A stretch of 37,196 bases of DNA from Prosthecobacter sp. (GCF_014879935.1 NZ_JACSRD010000182.1:1-37196); one strand, 5' to 3'. Shown: positions 17,297-25,447, numbered from the stretch's first letter. Program-made: numbers and translations. The notes: generated by a model from the sequence alone, not told the origin.

Positions 17297-18079
17297 TCAC
17301 TTCACCACCGGGATCGCCATGGCGGGCCGTGTGCGGTCCTGCTGTTGCCGCCTGTAGTTCAAAGGCGTGCAGCCGGTGAAGCGTTTGAAGCGCTTCACAA
17401 AAGAGCTGGGATCGTAGAAGCCGCAGTCGATGGCGATCTCCGCCACGCCGGCTGCCGTGCGGCGGAGGGCGTCGATGGCGTGAAACATGCGCACCTGCTC
17501 GACAAAGGCATACGGCGTCATTTTCATGCGCTGCTTGAAGACACGCATGAAGTGCGTCTCCGAGAAGGCGCAGCGCCGCGCGAGGTCGGCGATGGTGATG
17601 CGACCGGCGAAGTGATGCCGCACATGGTCGATGGCCGGGAGCAGGCGGTTCAGTTCGTGATCGTGGCCGGCGACGTCGTTGTATTTCTCGTTGATCGTGA
17701 TGAGGCCGATGACTTTGCCCTTCGGGCCATGCAGCGGATACTTGCTCGACCAGGCCCAGCTCGACGGATGATCAAAGAAGCTCGTGGCGTGGATTTCCTT
17801 GATCAGCGGCTGATTATTCTCAAAGACGAGCAGGTCGTTCTGGCGGTAGCTTTCGGCGATGATGCGCGGGAAGAGGTCAAAGTCGGATTTTCCCACCACA
17901 TCGAAGTCAGGAGCCAGATGAATGGCCTCCTTCAGCGCCCGGCTCATGAAAACATAGCGCGAATCGAGGTTCTTGATCATGAACATCGCTCCGGGGAGCT
18001 GATCGAGCGCCTCCAGCATCTGCCGCGAATCGGCGAGACTGGCAAAGAAATGGCGTTGGACCGGCTTGAGGGCGTTCAT
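17297..18079 (-). CDS. AraC-family transcriptional regulator with PAS domain
   Basis: The 260-residue protein has an N-terminal PAS-like sensory domain (about 20-130; DQLPGAMFMIKNLDSRYVFMS, GKSDFDLFP). Two AraC helix-turn-helix motifs follow (about 160-250), with the signature spanning TIADLARRCAFSETHFMRVFK and EIAIDCGFYDPSSFVKRFKRFTG. It should bind DNA as an activator controlled by a small ligand or redox state sensed by PAS. It is convergent with the CydA-like cytochrome and divergent from the PSD1-type gene, with about 70 bases between starts. The simplest reading is that it controls that gene and perhaps the whole cluster. Confidence 0.9.
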   Translation of the reverse strand: MNALKPVQRHFFASLADSRQMLEALDQLPGAMFMIKNLDSRYVFMSRALKEAIHLAPDFDVVGKSDFDLFPRIIAESYRQNDLLVFENNQPLIKEIHATSFFDHPSSWAWSSKYPLHGPKGKVIGLITINEKYNDVAGHDHELNRLLPAIDHVRHHFAGRITIADLARRCAFSETHFMRVFKQRMKMTPYAFVEQVRMFHAIDALRRTAAGVAEIAIDCGFYDPSSFVKRFKRFTGCTPLNYRRQQQDRTRPAMAIPVVK

Positions 18080-18149
18080 GGCGGGATATTACCATTTTTT
18101 GATGGCAATGCCACACAGAGGTCAGGTGGCTCGCAGCGTTGGTTTGGAC

Positions 18150-21100
18150 GTGAACAACCTTCCCATCATCGCCACGACTGCTTTCCTGCTTTTTGCAGGT
18201 GAGGCAGCCCATGGCGCGGATGATCTGTTTTCATCGAAAATCGAGCCGCTGCTCAAACAGCGCTGCTTTGAGTGCCATTCGCATGAGCAGAAGATCAAAG
18301 GTGGTCTCGCGCTCGACTCGAAGAGTGGCTGGGAAAAGGGCGGTGAGAGCGGGCCGGCGATCGTTCCGGGCAAACCGGAGGCGAGTTTGCTCATCCAGGC
18401 GGTGAGTTATGTGGAGAAAGACCTGAAGATGCCGCCGAAGAAGATGCTGCCTGCATCGGAGATCGCGCTGCTCACCGAGTGGGTGCGTCAGGGGGCGCCT
18501 GATCCGCGTGTGGCCGCTCAATCGACCGCGCTCGCTGCCGATGATGCCTGGGAGGTGGAGTTTCAGAAGCGCCTCGATTGGTGGAGCCTCAAACCGATGC
18601 GCCCAGCCACCACCGGCAGCGTGGACGGCTTCATCCAAGCTGCTCAAAAGGCCGCCGGACTCGAAATGACTCCGCAGGCCTCGCCGGAGGTGCTGCGCCG
18701 TCGTTTGAGCTTTGTGCTCACAGGGCTTCCACCTTCAATCAATAGGTCGGACACGAGCTATGAGTCCTATGTTGATGAACTGCTGAATAGCCCGCACTTC
18801 GGCGAACACTTCGCCCGCCACTGGATGGATGTCGTGCGCTACACGGACACCTACGGCTACGAATGGGACAATCCCGCCAAAGGCTCCCACGAATACCGTG
18901 ACTACCTCATCCGGGCCTTCAACGACGACATCGGCTTCGATCAATTGCTCCGCGAACACCTCGCGGGTGATTTGCTGCCGAAGCCACGCATCCACGCGAA
19001 GGCGCAGACGAACGAAAGCCTCATCGGGCCGATGTTTTATCACCTTGGCGAGCATCGCCATGGCAGCAGCCTCATGTTCAATGGCATTCATCAGGAGATG
19101 GTGAACAACAAGATCGACGCCTTCTCGAAGGCCTTCCTCGCCACGACCGTCGCCTGTGCGCGTTGTCACGATCACAAGCTCGAAGCCGTTTCGCAGCGCG
19201 ACTACTACGCGCTGGCCGCCATGTTCACCACGCCGCGCTGGACCTCGCGCGTCGTTGATGCACCGGGCAAAAACGACACCGCCATCACGCAGCTCAAACA
19301 ACTACGCCAAAGCATCCGCGACGAACTCGCCGCGCTCTGGACAAGGAAGGGCGCTTTTCAAGCGCCCCAACTTCAGCAGTGGGCGGTTAAAAACCGCCCT
19401 TCCTTGGAAAACGCGAAGCCGCAGGACATCGCGTATCCGCTCGCACGCCTGCTGAATGACACGCTGTGGCTCACACCGCAGAATCTCCGTGCCACGGCGA
19501 AGCAGACGACCTTCATCATCGACAAGGATTACTCCATCCTCGCCACGGGCCCCACGCCGGACAAAGACAGCTACACGGTGAGCTTCACGACCGAGCCCGG
19601 TGCGGTCAGCGAGATGCGACTTGAAGCGCTCACGCATCCCAGCTTGCCCGAGCGCGGCCCGGGTCGCACGAATCGCGGCAATTTCGTGCTCAATGACCTC
19701 CGCATCGAGGTGAAGCCTCGCCTTGCCGATGGCAGCACCGGAGCGGCAAAGCAACTCAAGCTCGCCACCGCACGAGCCAGCTATGCGCAGCCTGGTTACG
19801 CGGTGGAGTCGCTTTTGCAGCCTGCCGCAGGTCGTCGCGGTTGGGCGGTCGGCCTCGCACCAGCGAGCATGGATCACACCGCGCGATTCACCTTCACCGA
19901 GGCCGTCGATCTGCCGCATGGTGGCGACTGGACGATCACGCTGGACCACTCGTATGGCACCGATCATCTGCTGGGCCGCTTTCGCCTCTCCGTGGGCCGC
20001 GAAGTGGCCTCGACCAACGATTCGGCTCAAACGGCTCGTTGGAATGAATTGGCCGCCGAATGGCAAAAAGCCCGCGAAGTGGCGAAAACAAGGAACAGTG
20101 GTTTTCAAGCGGCCTGGGCGGTTACAAACCGCCCTTCCTTGGGTTGGGTCTTTGAAGGCGAAGGCTTCGAAAATGGCCAAACCGACGACGGAACGCCTCT
20201 GATCGCCCTCGAAGGCGAAAACGTCCTCGCAGGCTTGTTGCCGCGTGGATGGCATTCGCACGCGTTGAGCTCGAAACTGCCCGGAAGCCTGCGCATGCCG
20301 CCGCAGCATGTCGTTCCAGGCAAGTTCGTGAGCCTCAACCTCGCTGGTGGCGAGTTCGCCGGTCATCTCGTCGTCGATGACCACGCCTTCCAAAACGAAA
20401 CCATCTCGCTCTACACGAACCCAACGCCGCAGTGGCGCTCCTTCACCGGCGCCGAACTGAAAAACGGAGCACAGCAGGTCACCATCGAGTTTTGCACGTC
20501 CTCGCTGAATCCCAATTTCCCACCACGCACTGGTTTGGCGAGGGGCCTCAAAAACGACGACTTCGGCTATGACAAACGCAGTTGGCTCAGCATCACAGGC
20601 ATCGTCACGCATGACGCCGCTGGCACACCGCAGGATGAACTCGATGCGTTTGCCACTTTGTATGCCAACAAGGCTGCCACGCCTTGGGAAAGCATCGCCG
20701 CATGGTTCAATGCCGCCGTGAGCCGCTGGTGCGAAAACAAACCGCGTCCAGGCGACCGCGAGGTGCTCGATTGGCTGCTCGCGAACGCTTTGCTGCCTAA
20801 CCAAGCCGAGTCCGACTCCCAACTCGCTCAACTCATCGCCGACTATCGACGCATCGAATCCAGCATCGCCTTCCCGCGCACGGTGAACAGCATGGACGAG
20901 CGCGACGTGATGCCCGTGAAGTATCCGCTCAACGTCCGTGGCAACGTGGACACCACCGGCGAACTCATTGAGCCCGCCTCGCTGAAAATGCTGAATGGCG
21001 AAGGCATCACCAACCGGCTCGCCCTCGCCGAGTCGCTGCTGCATCCCGAGCATCCGCTCACCGCTCGTGTTTATGTGAACCGCGTGTGGCAATGGATCTT

Positions 21101-21947
21101 CGGCACCGGCCTCGTCGCCACGCCCGATGACTTCGGCCGCCTCGGCGACAAACCCTCGCACCCCGAGCTGCTCGACTGGCTCGCCCGCGAGTTCATCCGC
21201 GAAGGCTGGTCCACGAAGCAACTCGTGCGCAAACTCGTGCTCAGCCAAACCTTCCGCCAAGGCTCCGGGAACAGCCCAAGGAAGGGCGCTTTTCAAGCGC
21301 CCACGGCGGTTACAAACCGCCGCTCCTTGGATGTCGATCCCTATAACCGCCTTCTCACCTTCTACCCCACGCGTCGCCTCGAAGCCGAGTCCATCCGCGA
21401 TTCCCTCCTCGCCGTGTCAGGCCAACTCGACCCTCAGCTCTACGGCCGCCCCATCCTGCCCCTCCGACCCGTCGAGGACGGTGCCAAGCGCCTCTTCACC
21501 GGCCCGCTGGATGGCCACGGTCGCCGCTCCATCTACCTGCAAATGTCCATCATGGACCCGCCGAAGTTTTTGACCGGCTTCAACCTCCCCGATCTCAAAC
21601 TCCCCACCGGCAAACGCGACGTCACCAACGTGCCGACGCAAGCCCTCATCCTCCTCAACGATCCCTTTGTGAATGCGATGGCGAAGGCATGGGCGGAGAA
21701 GTTGGTGAAAATCGAAAGCAGCGAAGAAGAAGTCATTCGCCTCATGTTCCACCAGGCCTATGCCCGCCAACCCAGCGACGCCGAGTTGCAACGCTGGCTC
21801 AAGGAGGGGCGGTTTTTAACCGCCCAGCCCCAAGGAAGGGCGGTTTCCAACCGCCCCGTGGCTCTTGAAAAGCGCCTGTCTTTGGAAGCCCTGCAGGCCC
21901 TCGCTCACGCCATCTTAAACACCAAAGAGTTCATCTATTATCGTTAA
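18150..21947 (+). CDS. PSD1-type protein (PSCyt1 / DUF1549 / DUF1553) with REP insertions
   Basis: This is a secreted protein of about 1,265 residues. After the signal (NNLPIIATTAFLLFAGEAAHG) comes a PSCyt1 haem motif CFECH (39-43), then DUF1549 (RRRLSFVLTGLPP; HFARHWMDVVRYTDTYGYEWD; a second CARCHDH motif) and DUF1553 in the last 350 residues (HPLTARVYVNRVWQWIFGTGLV; NTKEFIYYR at the end). The family is PVC-specific and linked to complex polysaccharide degradation. I chose the GTG at 18150 because it starts a clean signal peptide; in-frame starts at 18078, 18102 and 18108 are possible. Four stretches (about residues 398-419, 647-664, 1043-1060 and 1217-1245) are encoded by family A REPs inserted in frame, giving repeated KGAFQAP and AVTNRPSL peptides. 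One lies in the DUF1553 loop before DPYNRLL. Its usual partner, DUF1501, follows after RAYT1. Confidence 0.87.
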   Translation: MNNLPIIATTAFLLFAGEAAHGADDLFSSKIEPLLKQRCFECHSHEQKIKGGLALDSKSGWEKGGESGPAIVPGKPEASLLIQAVSYVEKDLKMPPKKMLPASEIALLTEWVRQGAPDPRVAAQSTALAADDAWEVEFQKRLDWWSLKPMRPATTGSVDGFIQAAQKAAGLEMTPQASPEVLRRRLSFVLTGLPPSINRSDTSYESYVDELLNSPHFGEHFARHWMDVVRYTDTYGYEWDNPAKGSHEYRDYLIRAFNDDIGFDQLLREHLAGDLLPKPRIHAKAQTNESLIGPMFYHLGEHRHGSSLMFNGIHQEMVNNKIDAFSKAFLATTVACARCHDHKLEAVSQRDYYALAAMFTTPRWTSRVVDAPGKNDTAITQLKQLRQSIRDELAALWTRKGAFQAPQLQQWAVKNRPSLENAKPQDIAYPLARLLNDTLWLTPQNLRATAKQTTFIIDKDYSILATGPTPDKDSYTVSFTTEPGAVSEMRLEALTHPSLPERGPGRTNRGNFVLNDLRIEVKPRLADGSTGAAKQLKLATARASYAQPGYAVESLLQPAAGRRGWAVGLAPASMDHTARFTFTEAVDLPHGGDWTITLDHSYGTDHLLGRFRLSVGREVASTNDSAQTARWNELAAEWQKAREVAKTRNSGFQAAWAVTNRPSLGWVFEGEGFENGQTDDGTPLIALEGENVLAGLLPRGWHSHALSSKLPGSLRMPPQHVVPGKFVSLNLAGGEFAGHLVVDDHAFQNETISLYTNPTPQWRSFTGAELKNGAQQVTIEFCTSSLNPNFPPRTGLARGLKNDDFGYDKRSWLSITGIVTHDAAGTPQDELDAFATLYANKAATPWESIAAWFNAAVSRWCENKPRPGDREVLDWLLANALLPNQAESDSQLAQLIADYRRIESSIAFPRTVNSMDERDVMPVKYPLNVRGNVDTTGELIEPASLKMLNGEGITNRLALAESLLHPEHPLTARVYVNRVWQWIFGTGLVATPDDFGRLGDKPSHPELLDWLAREFIREGWSTKQLVRKLVLSQTFRQGSGNSPRKGAFQAPTAVTNRRSLDVDPYNRLLTFYPTRRLEAESIRDSLLAVSGQLDPQLYGRPILPLRPVEDGAKRLFTGPLDGHGRRSIYLQMSIMDPPKFLTGFNLPDLKLPTGKRDVTNVPTQALILLNDPFVNAMAKAWAEKLVKIESSEEEVIRLMFHQAYARQPSDAELQRWLKEGRFLTAQPQGRAVSNRPVALEKRLSLEALQALAHAILNTKEFIYYR
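19342..19406 (+). repeat. Family A REP, copy 1 (inside the PSD1-type gene)
   Basis: The outer arms CAAGGAAGGGCG and CGCCCTTCCTTG are a perfect 12-bp inverted repeat. Between them are two hairpins, GGGCGCTTTTCAAGCGCCC (19349-19367) and GGGCGGTTAAAAACCGCCC (19381-19399), with a 13-base spacer that other copies lack. It is read as RKGAFQAP, spacer, AVKNRPSL. Confidence 0.88.
20089..20141 (+). repeat. Family A REP, copy 2 (inside the PSD1-type gene, partly decayed)
   Basis: It has CAAGGA and TCCTTG ends with a decayed first hairpin (GTGGTTTTCAAGCGGCC) and an intact second one (GGGCGGTTACAAACCGCCC). It has the same orientation and reading frame as copies 1 and 3 and is read as TRNSGFQAAWAVTNRPSL. 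Confidence 0.8.
21277..21329 (+). repeat. Family A REP, copy 3 (inside the PSD1-type gene)
   Basis: CAAGGAAGGGCGCTTTTCAAG is continued by GCGCCC, a one-base-class spacer and GGCGGTTACAAACCGCC, ending in TCCTTG. It has the same orientation and frame as copies 1 and 2 and is read as RKGAFQAPTAVTNRRSL. It falls in a loop of DUF1553 just before the conserved DPYNRLL. Confidence 0.85.
21800..21884 (-). repeat. Family A REP, copy 4 (inverted one-and-a-half copy inside the PSD1-type gene)
   Basis: A half element with GGGCGGTTTTTAACCGCCC (21807-21825) is followed by a full inverted element (21831-21884) whose reverse complement matches copies 1-3, with a decayed first hairpin. Both are read through in frames different from copies 1-3 and still give no stop (EGRFLTAQPQGRAVSNRPVA). 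It lies 20 codons before the gene's stop. Confidence 0.8.
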
Positions 21948-21948
21948 T

Positions 21949-22002
21949 CAAGGAGGGGCGCTTTTTAAGCGCCCATAGGCGGTTAAAAACCGCCTCTCCT
22001 TG
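21949..22002 (+). repeat. Family A REP, copy 5 (left flank of RAYT1)
   Basis: CAAGGAGGGGCGCTTTTTAA continues into AGCGCCC, then GGCGGTTAAAAACCGCC and TCTCCTTG. It starts one base after the TAA stop of the PSD1-type gene. It has TTTTTAAG where the coding copies 1-3 have TTTTCAAG. Confidence 0.88.
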
Positions 22003-22011
22003 TTCATCACC

Positions 22012-22644
22012 ATGTCCCCCAAGTTCTTCAACCCCTGGCGCGAGATTGATCGCACGCACAACCATCTGCCACATTGGCAGCAGGAAGGTGCGTCGTATTT
22101 CGTGACGTGGCGATTGGCGGACTCGTTGCCGAAAGAACGGCTCGATAAGCACTACCATGAACGCGAGCAGTGGATTCGGTTGCATCCAGAGCCGTGGGAT
22201 GAACAAATCGAGGCAGAGTATCACCGACGCTTCTCCACGCGAATGGATGCGTGGCTGGATGAAGGACATGGCGGTTGTCTTCTACGCGATCCCCGGCACG
22301 CCAAAGTTGTTTTCGATACACTTCTGCATTTCGACGGAACCCGGGCCGCTTTGATCAGCTTTGTGGTGATGCCCAACCATGTGCATGTGCTCTTCACACT
22401 GAACCCCGAGTGGAAGCTGGAGGAGATGATTCATACATGGAAACGCCATTCCGCCCACGAGATCAATCGCCATCGTGGCGACACCGGCCCGCTCTGGATG
22501 AAAGACTACTTTGATCGCCTGATCCGCGATCCCGCGCACCTGAACAACTGCGTCCGCTACATCCGTAAAAACCCGACCAAGGCCCGACTTCGGGTCGGGG
22601 AATACCTCCTTTATGAATCTCCTGTCGCCCAAAGCATTCTCTAA
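22012..22644 (+). CDS. REP-associated tyrosine transposase RAYT1 (Y1/HUH, transposase IS200-like)
   Basis: The 210-residue protein belongs to the REP-associated tyrosine transposases. It has the metal-binding HUH motif in VVMPNHVHVLF. The C-terminal part has WMKDYFDRLIRD and YIRKNPTKARLR; a tyrosine in one of these is the likely nucleophile. Such enzymes cut single-stranded REP DNA at the foot of its hairpin. I chose the ATG at 22012; a TTG at 22000 lies in the REP. It resembles RAYT2 at 27500 along its whole length (LPHW, YF.T.RLADS.P, RMDAWLD.GHG, MPNHVH, NP..A.LR), so the two are paralogues with different REPs. It looks intact. Confidence 0.9.
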   Translation: MSPKFFNPWREIDRTHNHLPHWQQEGASYFVTWRLADSLPKERLDKHYHEREQWIRLHPEPWDEQIEAEYHRRFSTRMDAWLDEGHGGCLLRDPRHAKVVFDTLLHFDGTRAALISFVVMPNHVHVLFTLNPEWKLEEMIHTWKRHSAHEINRHRGDTGPLWMKDYFDRLIRDPAHLNNCVRYIRKNPTKARLRVGEYLLYESPVAQSIL

Positions 22645-24067
22645 TCAAGGAAGGGCGCTTTTTAAGCGCCCAGGGCGGTTGCAAACCGCCCCTCCTTGTT
22701 GCTCACGCCGCCAAGTTTTGGCCTCCGCCTCCGCAGGCTTCGGCATGCTCGCTCTCCGCGCGATGGCCGGGATGCCGCTGCACAACCGCGCACGAGCCAA
22801 GAACATCATTTTCTGCTTCATGGACGGCGGACCGAGCCATGTGGACACCTTTGACCCGAAGCCGATGCTCAAAAAGCACGAGGGCAAACCCATCGGTGAG
22901 AGTGCGGTGACGAAGCGCTCGCAATCAAACGCAGGTCGCGTGTGGTTCGGCAGTCCGTGGGAGTTCCGGCAGCGCGGACAAAGCGGTTTGTGGGTGAGCG
23001 ATTTGCTCCCGCACATCGCCCAGGTCGCGGACAAACTCTGTGTCGTGCGCTCGATGGTCGGCGAGCTGCCTTTGCATGGTCAGCAGAACCTTTTGCTGCA
23101 CACCGGGCGCATCCTCGGCCAGGCACCGAGCCTCGGCGCATGGGTGTCGTATGGACTTGGAACGGCGAACGCCAATCTCCCCGGCTACGTCGTGCTCAAC
23201 AACGACTGGGTGCCCAATGGCGGCCTCGAAAACTTCGGCAGCTCCTTTTTACCCGCCAGCCATCAGGCCACGATGGTGCGGGCCAAAGGCGTGCCCGTGG
23301 ACAACATCGCGCCGCAGGACGCCGCGACCATCCAGCGCCGCAAACTCGCCCTGCTGGCCGAACAAGACGCCGAGTTCGCCGCCATCACCTCCGATGCACG
23401 AGCCATCGAAGGTGCCATCGCGAACTACGAGACCGCTTTCCGCATGCAAAGCGCCGTCCCGGCCATCGCCGACATCGCCAACGAACCCGCGCACATCCGC
23501 CAGCTTTACGGTGTCGATTCCACCGACGAGCACCAGCGCTTCTACGCCACACAGGCCCTCCGAGCACGCCGCTTGGTCGAAGCCGGTGTGCGCTTCGTCG
23601 AGATCACCTGCCCCAGCTTTGACGGCAACAACTCCCCCTGGGACCAGCACGGCCTCCTGAAGCAGAACCACGAAAAAAACGCCCGCATCACCGATCAAAG
23701 TGTCGCCGCGCTCATCACCGATCTCGATCAGCGAGGCCTGCTCGATGAAACCATCGTCCTATGGGCCGGCGAGATGGGCCGCACGCCGCACACCCCGAAA
23801 ATCAGCGACACGGCGGGCCGCGATCACCACGTGAACGGCTACAGCCTCTTCATGGCCGGCGGCGGCTTCAAAGGCGGCATGAGCTTTGGCGAGACCGATG
23901 AGTTCGGCAACGCCGTCGCCAGCAACCCCGTCAGCATCCACGACATCCACGCCACGCTGCTGCATCAAATGGGCATCGACCACGAACGCCTCACCTTCCG
24001 CCACGGCGGCCGTGATCAGAGGCTCACCGATGTGCATGGGCGGGTGATCAGTGAGTTGCTGGTTTGA
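22613..24067 (+). CDS. DUF1501 protein with Tat-type signal
   Basis: The protein is up to 484 residues long. DUF1501 proteins have an alkaline-phosphatase/sulfatase-like fold, are exported by Tat, and partner PSCyt1/DUF1549/DUF1553 proteins in PVC bacteria; their reaction is not established. The Tat signal is SRRQVLASASAGFGMLAL. Further landmarks are FMDGGPSHVDTFDPKP, SPWDQHGLL, WAGEMGRTPHTP and GRDHHVNGYSLFMAGGG. The codons before SRRQ come from family A REP copy 6: the only in-frame ATG (22613) lies inside the end of RAYT1, and a TTG at 22679 lies in the REP's second hairpin. The original 5' end therefore seems to have been replaced by the insertion. Whether it is still exported and expressed is an open question. 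Confidence 0.87.
   Translation: MNLLSPKAFSNQGRALFKRPGRLQTAPPCCSRRQVLASASAGFGMLALRAMAGMPLHNRARAKNIIFCFMDGGPSHVDTFDPKPMLKKHEGKPIGESAVTKRSQSNAGRVWFGSPWEFRQRGQSGLWVSDLLPHIAQVADKLCVVRSMVGELPLHGQQNLLLHTGRILGQAPSLGAWVSYGLGTANANLPGYVVLNNDWVPNGGLENFGSSFLPASHQATMVRAKGVPVDNIAPQDAATIQRRKLALLAEQDAEFAAITSDARAIEGAIANYETAFRMQSAVPAIADIANEPAHIRQLYGVDSTDEHQRFYATQALRARRLVEAGVRFVEITCPSFDGNNSPWDQHGLLKQNHEKNARITDQSVAALITDLDQRGLLDETIVLWAGEMGRTPHTPKISDTAGRDHHVNGYSLFMAGGGFKGGMSFGETDEFGNAVASNPVSIHDIHATLLHQMGIDHERLTFRHGGRDQRLTDVHGRVISELLV
22646..22698 (+). repeat. Family A REP, copy 6 (right flank of RAYT1, 5' end of DUF1501)
   Basis: CAAGGAAGGGCGCTTTTTAA continues into AGCGCCC, A, GGGCGGTTGCAAACCGCCC and CTCCTTG. It begins one base after the RAYT1 stop. 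It is translated as GRALFKRPGRLQTAPP in the DUF1501 frame. Confidence 0.88.
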
Positions 24068-24075
24068 ATCGCCAC

Positions 24076-24096
24076 TGTGGCAAATCGCCACATTTT
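24076..24096 (+). terminator. Weak terminator-like hairpin after DUF1501
   Basis: TGTGGC and GCCACA pair around AAATC and are followed by TTTT, 10 bases after the DUF1501 stop. The stem is short, so read-through to the cytochrome gene is likely. Confidence 0.4.
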
Positions 24097-24127
24097 CATC
24101 GCCTGGAGCCGGGTGGATGGAGCGGGC

Positions 24128-25447
24128 ATGAACCTCCTCGCTGCCACGCCCATTCCTCGTGATCTGCCATTGCCGCTTCCGGTGCCGGAGTGGCTGCTGG
24201 TGGTGTGCTTGGTGCTGTTTTTTCTCGTTCACATCCTGTTTGTGAACCTCATGGTCGGCGGTTCGCTGCTCGTGGTGGTGCTGGAGTGGCTGGGGCTGAA
24301 AAACAAGCGCTGGGATGCGCTGGCACATGAGGTGGCGCAGACGATCACGGTGAACAAAAGCCTCGCGGTCGTGATGGGCATCGGGCCGCTGCTGTGCATC
24401 AACCTGCTCTACACAATGCAGTGGTATGCGGCGAACGCGCTCACGGGTCATGCCTGGCTCATGATCGTGCCGCTGGTGATCGTGGCCTTCCTGCTCACCT
24501 ACCTGCACAAATACACCTGGGATACCTGGACCAGCGGCGGCAAGAAGACGCTGCATCAGCTCACCGGCCTCGGCGCGGCGCTGCTGTTTCTGTTTATCCC
24601 GCTGATCTTCCTCGCGAATGTGAACCTCATGCTCTTCCCCAGCGAGTGGGAGAAGGTGAAGGGCTTTTTCTCCAGCCTGAGCATCGGTAATGTGCTGCCG
24701 CGTTACCTGCACTTCATGGCGGCGAGTCTGGCGATGACCGGTTTGTTCCTCGCGGGATGGTTTGGACGTGCCAATGCCGATCTCTCGCATCTGGAAGGCT
24801 TCACGCGACCGGAGTTGCGACGGCTGTTTTATAAGGTGTGCGCGTATGTGACGCTGGCGCAGTTTGTCCTCGGGCCGCTGCTGCTCTTCACGCTGCCTGC
24901 GGCGGGCATCACGACGGAACTGTATGTGATCATCTTCAGCGGCGCGGCAGTGGGTTTGCTCACGGTGTGGGTGCTGTTTGGCGAGTTGAAACGCGACGAT
25001 GCACGCATCGGCAGCCGCTACTGGCTCATCGTGATGCTGTTCTCCATCGTCGTGCTCGGCATGGGCAGCGGGCGGCATGTGTATCGACAGGCCGCGCTGG
25101 CTCCGCATCAGGAGGAGATCAAGGAACGCACCGAACGCTATGCGGCAGCGCTGGCGGAGTTTAACAAAAACCTCGCCGCCGCGCCCGCACCGGCCGAATT
25201 GACCGCCGAGCAGCTTTTCATGAACTGCGCCGCCTGCCACGCGCCGAATGTGAAGCTCGTGGGGCCGCCACTCACGGAGATCGCGCAAATCTACGCGGGC
25301 AATCCCGATGGCATCGTCGCGTGGGCGAAGGCTCCCGGCAAAAAACGGCCTGAGCTGCCGCAGATGCCGCCTTTTGCTCATCTGGGCGACGCGAGCCTGC
25401 GCAAGATCGCCGAGCTGATGCTGGAAAAAGGCAGCGCGGCGAAGTAG
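24128..25447 (+). CDS. CydA-like polytopic membrane protein fused to cytochrome c (2)
   Basis: This protein of about 439 residues has eight or nine transmembrane segments and a C-terminal cytochrome c domain (CAACH, C367, C370, H371; a likely axial Met in LPQMPPF). The first helix has FFLVHILFVNLMVGGSLLVV, of the same plan as the first helix of the protein at 15765 and reminiscent of cytochrome bd subunit I. It probably couples quinones to periplasmic c-type or copper carriers. The start at 24128 follows GGAG by six bases and gives a sensible N terminus (MNLLAATPIP); a longer frame from 24077 reads hydrophilic residues through the preceding hairpin. It lies directly before the RegB/RegA-like pair, which may regulate it. 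Confidence 0.77.
   Translation: MNLLAATPIPRDLPLPLPVPEWLLVVCLVLFFLVHILFVNLMVGGSLLVVVLEWLGLKNKRWDALAHEVAQTITVNKSLAVVMGIGPLLCINLLYTMQWYAANALTGHAWLMIVPLVIVAFLLTYLHKYTWDTWTSGGKKTLHQLTGLGAALLFLFIPLIFLANVNLMLFPSEWEKVKGFFSSLSIGNVLPRYLHFMAASLAMTGLFLAGWFGRANADLSHLEGFTRPELRRLFYKVCAYVTLAQFVLGPLLLFTLPAAGITTELYVIIFSGAAVGLLTVWVLFGELKRDDARIGSRYWLIVMLFSIVVLGMGSGRHVYRQAALAPHQEEIKERTERYAAALAEFNKNLAAAPAPAELTAEQLFMNCAACHAPNVKLVGPPLTEIAQIYAGNPDGIVAWAKAPGKKRPELPQMPPFAHLGDASLRKIAELMLEKGSAAK

Larger units (their letters stand above)
21949..22698 (+). mobile_element. REP-RAYT1-REP unit
   Basis: Two family A REPs in direct orientation (21949-22002 and 22646-22698) bracket the RAYT1 gene. Both begin right after a TAAT (TAATCAAGG at both left edges). 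The unit separates the PSD1-type gene from DUF1501, genes that are normally adjacent, so it looks inserted. No target duplication beyond TAAT is obvious, as expected for HUH enzymes. Confidence 0.65.

Noticed and set aside
18066..18149. More upstream starts for the PSD1-type gene
   Set aside because: The first of them overlap the divergent regulator's start and would put a hydrophilic stretch before the signal peptide; kept only as alternatives.
17210..18202. A 330-codon plus-strand frame
   Set aside because: It is antisense to the AraC/PAS regulator, whose helix-turn-helix signature is clear.
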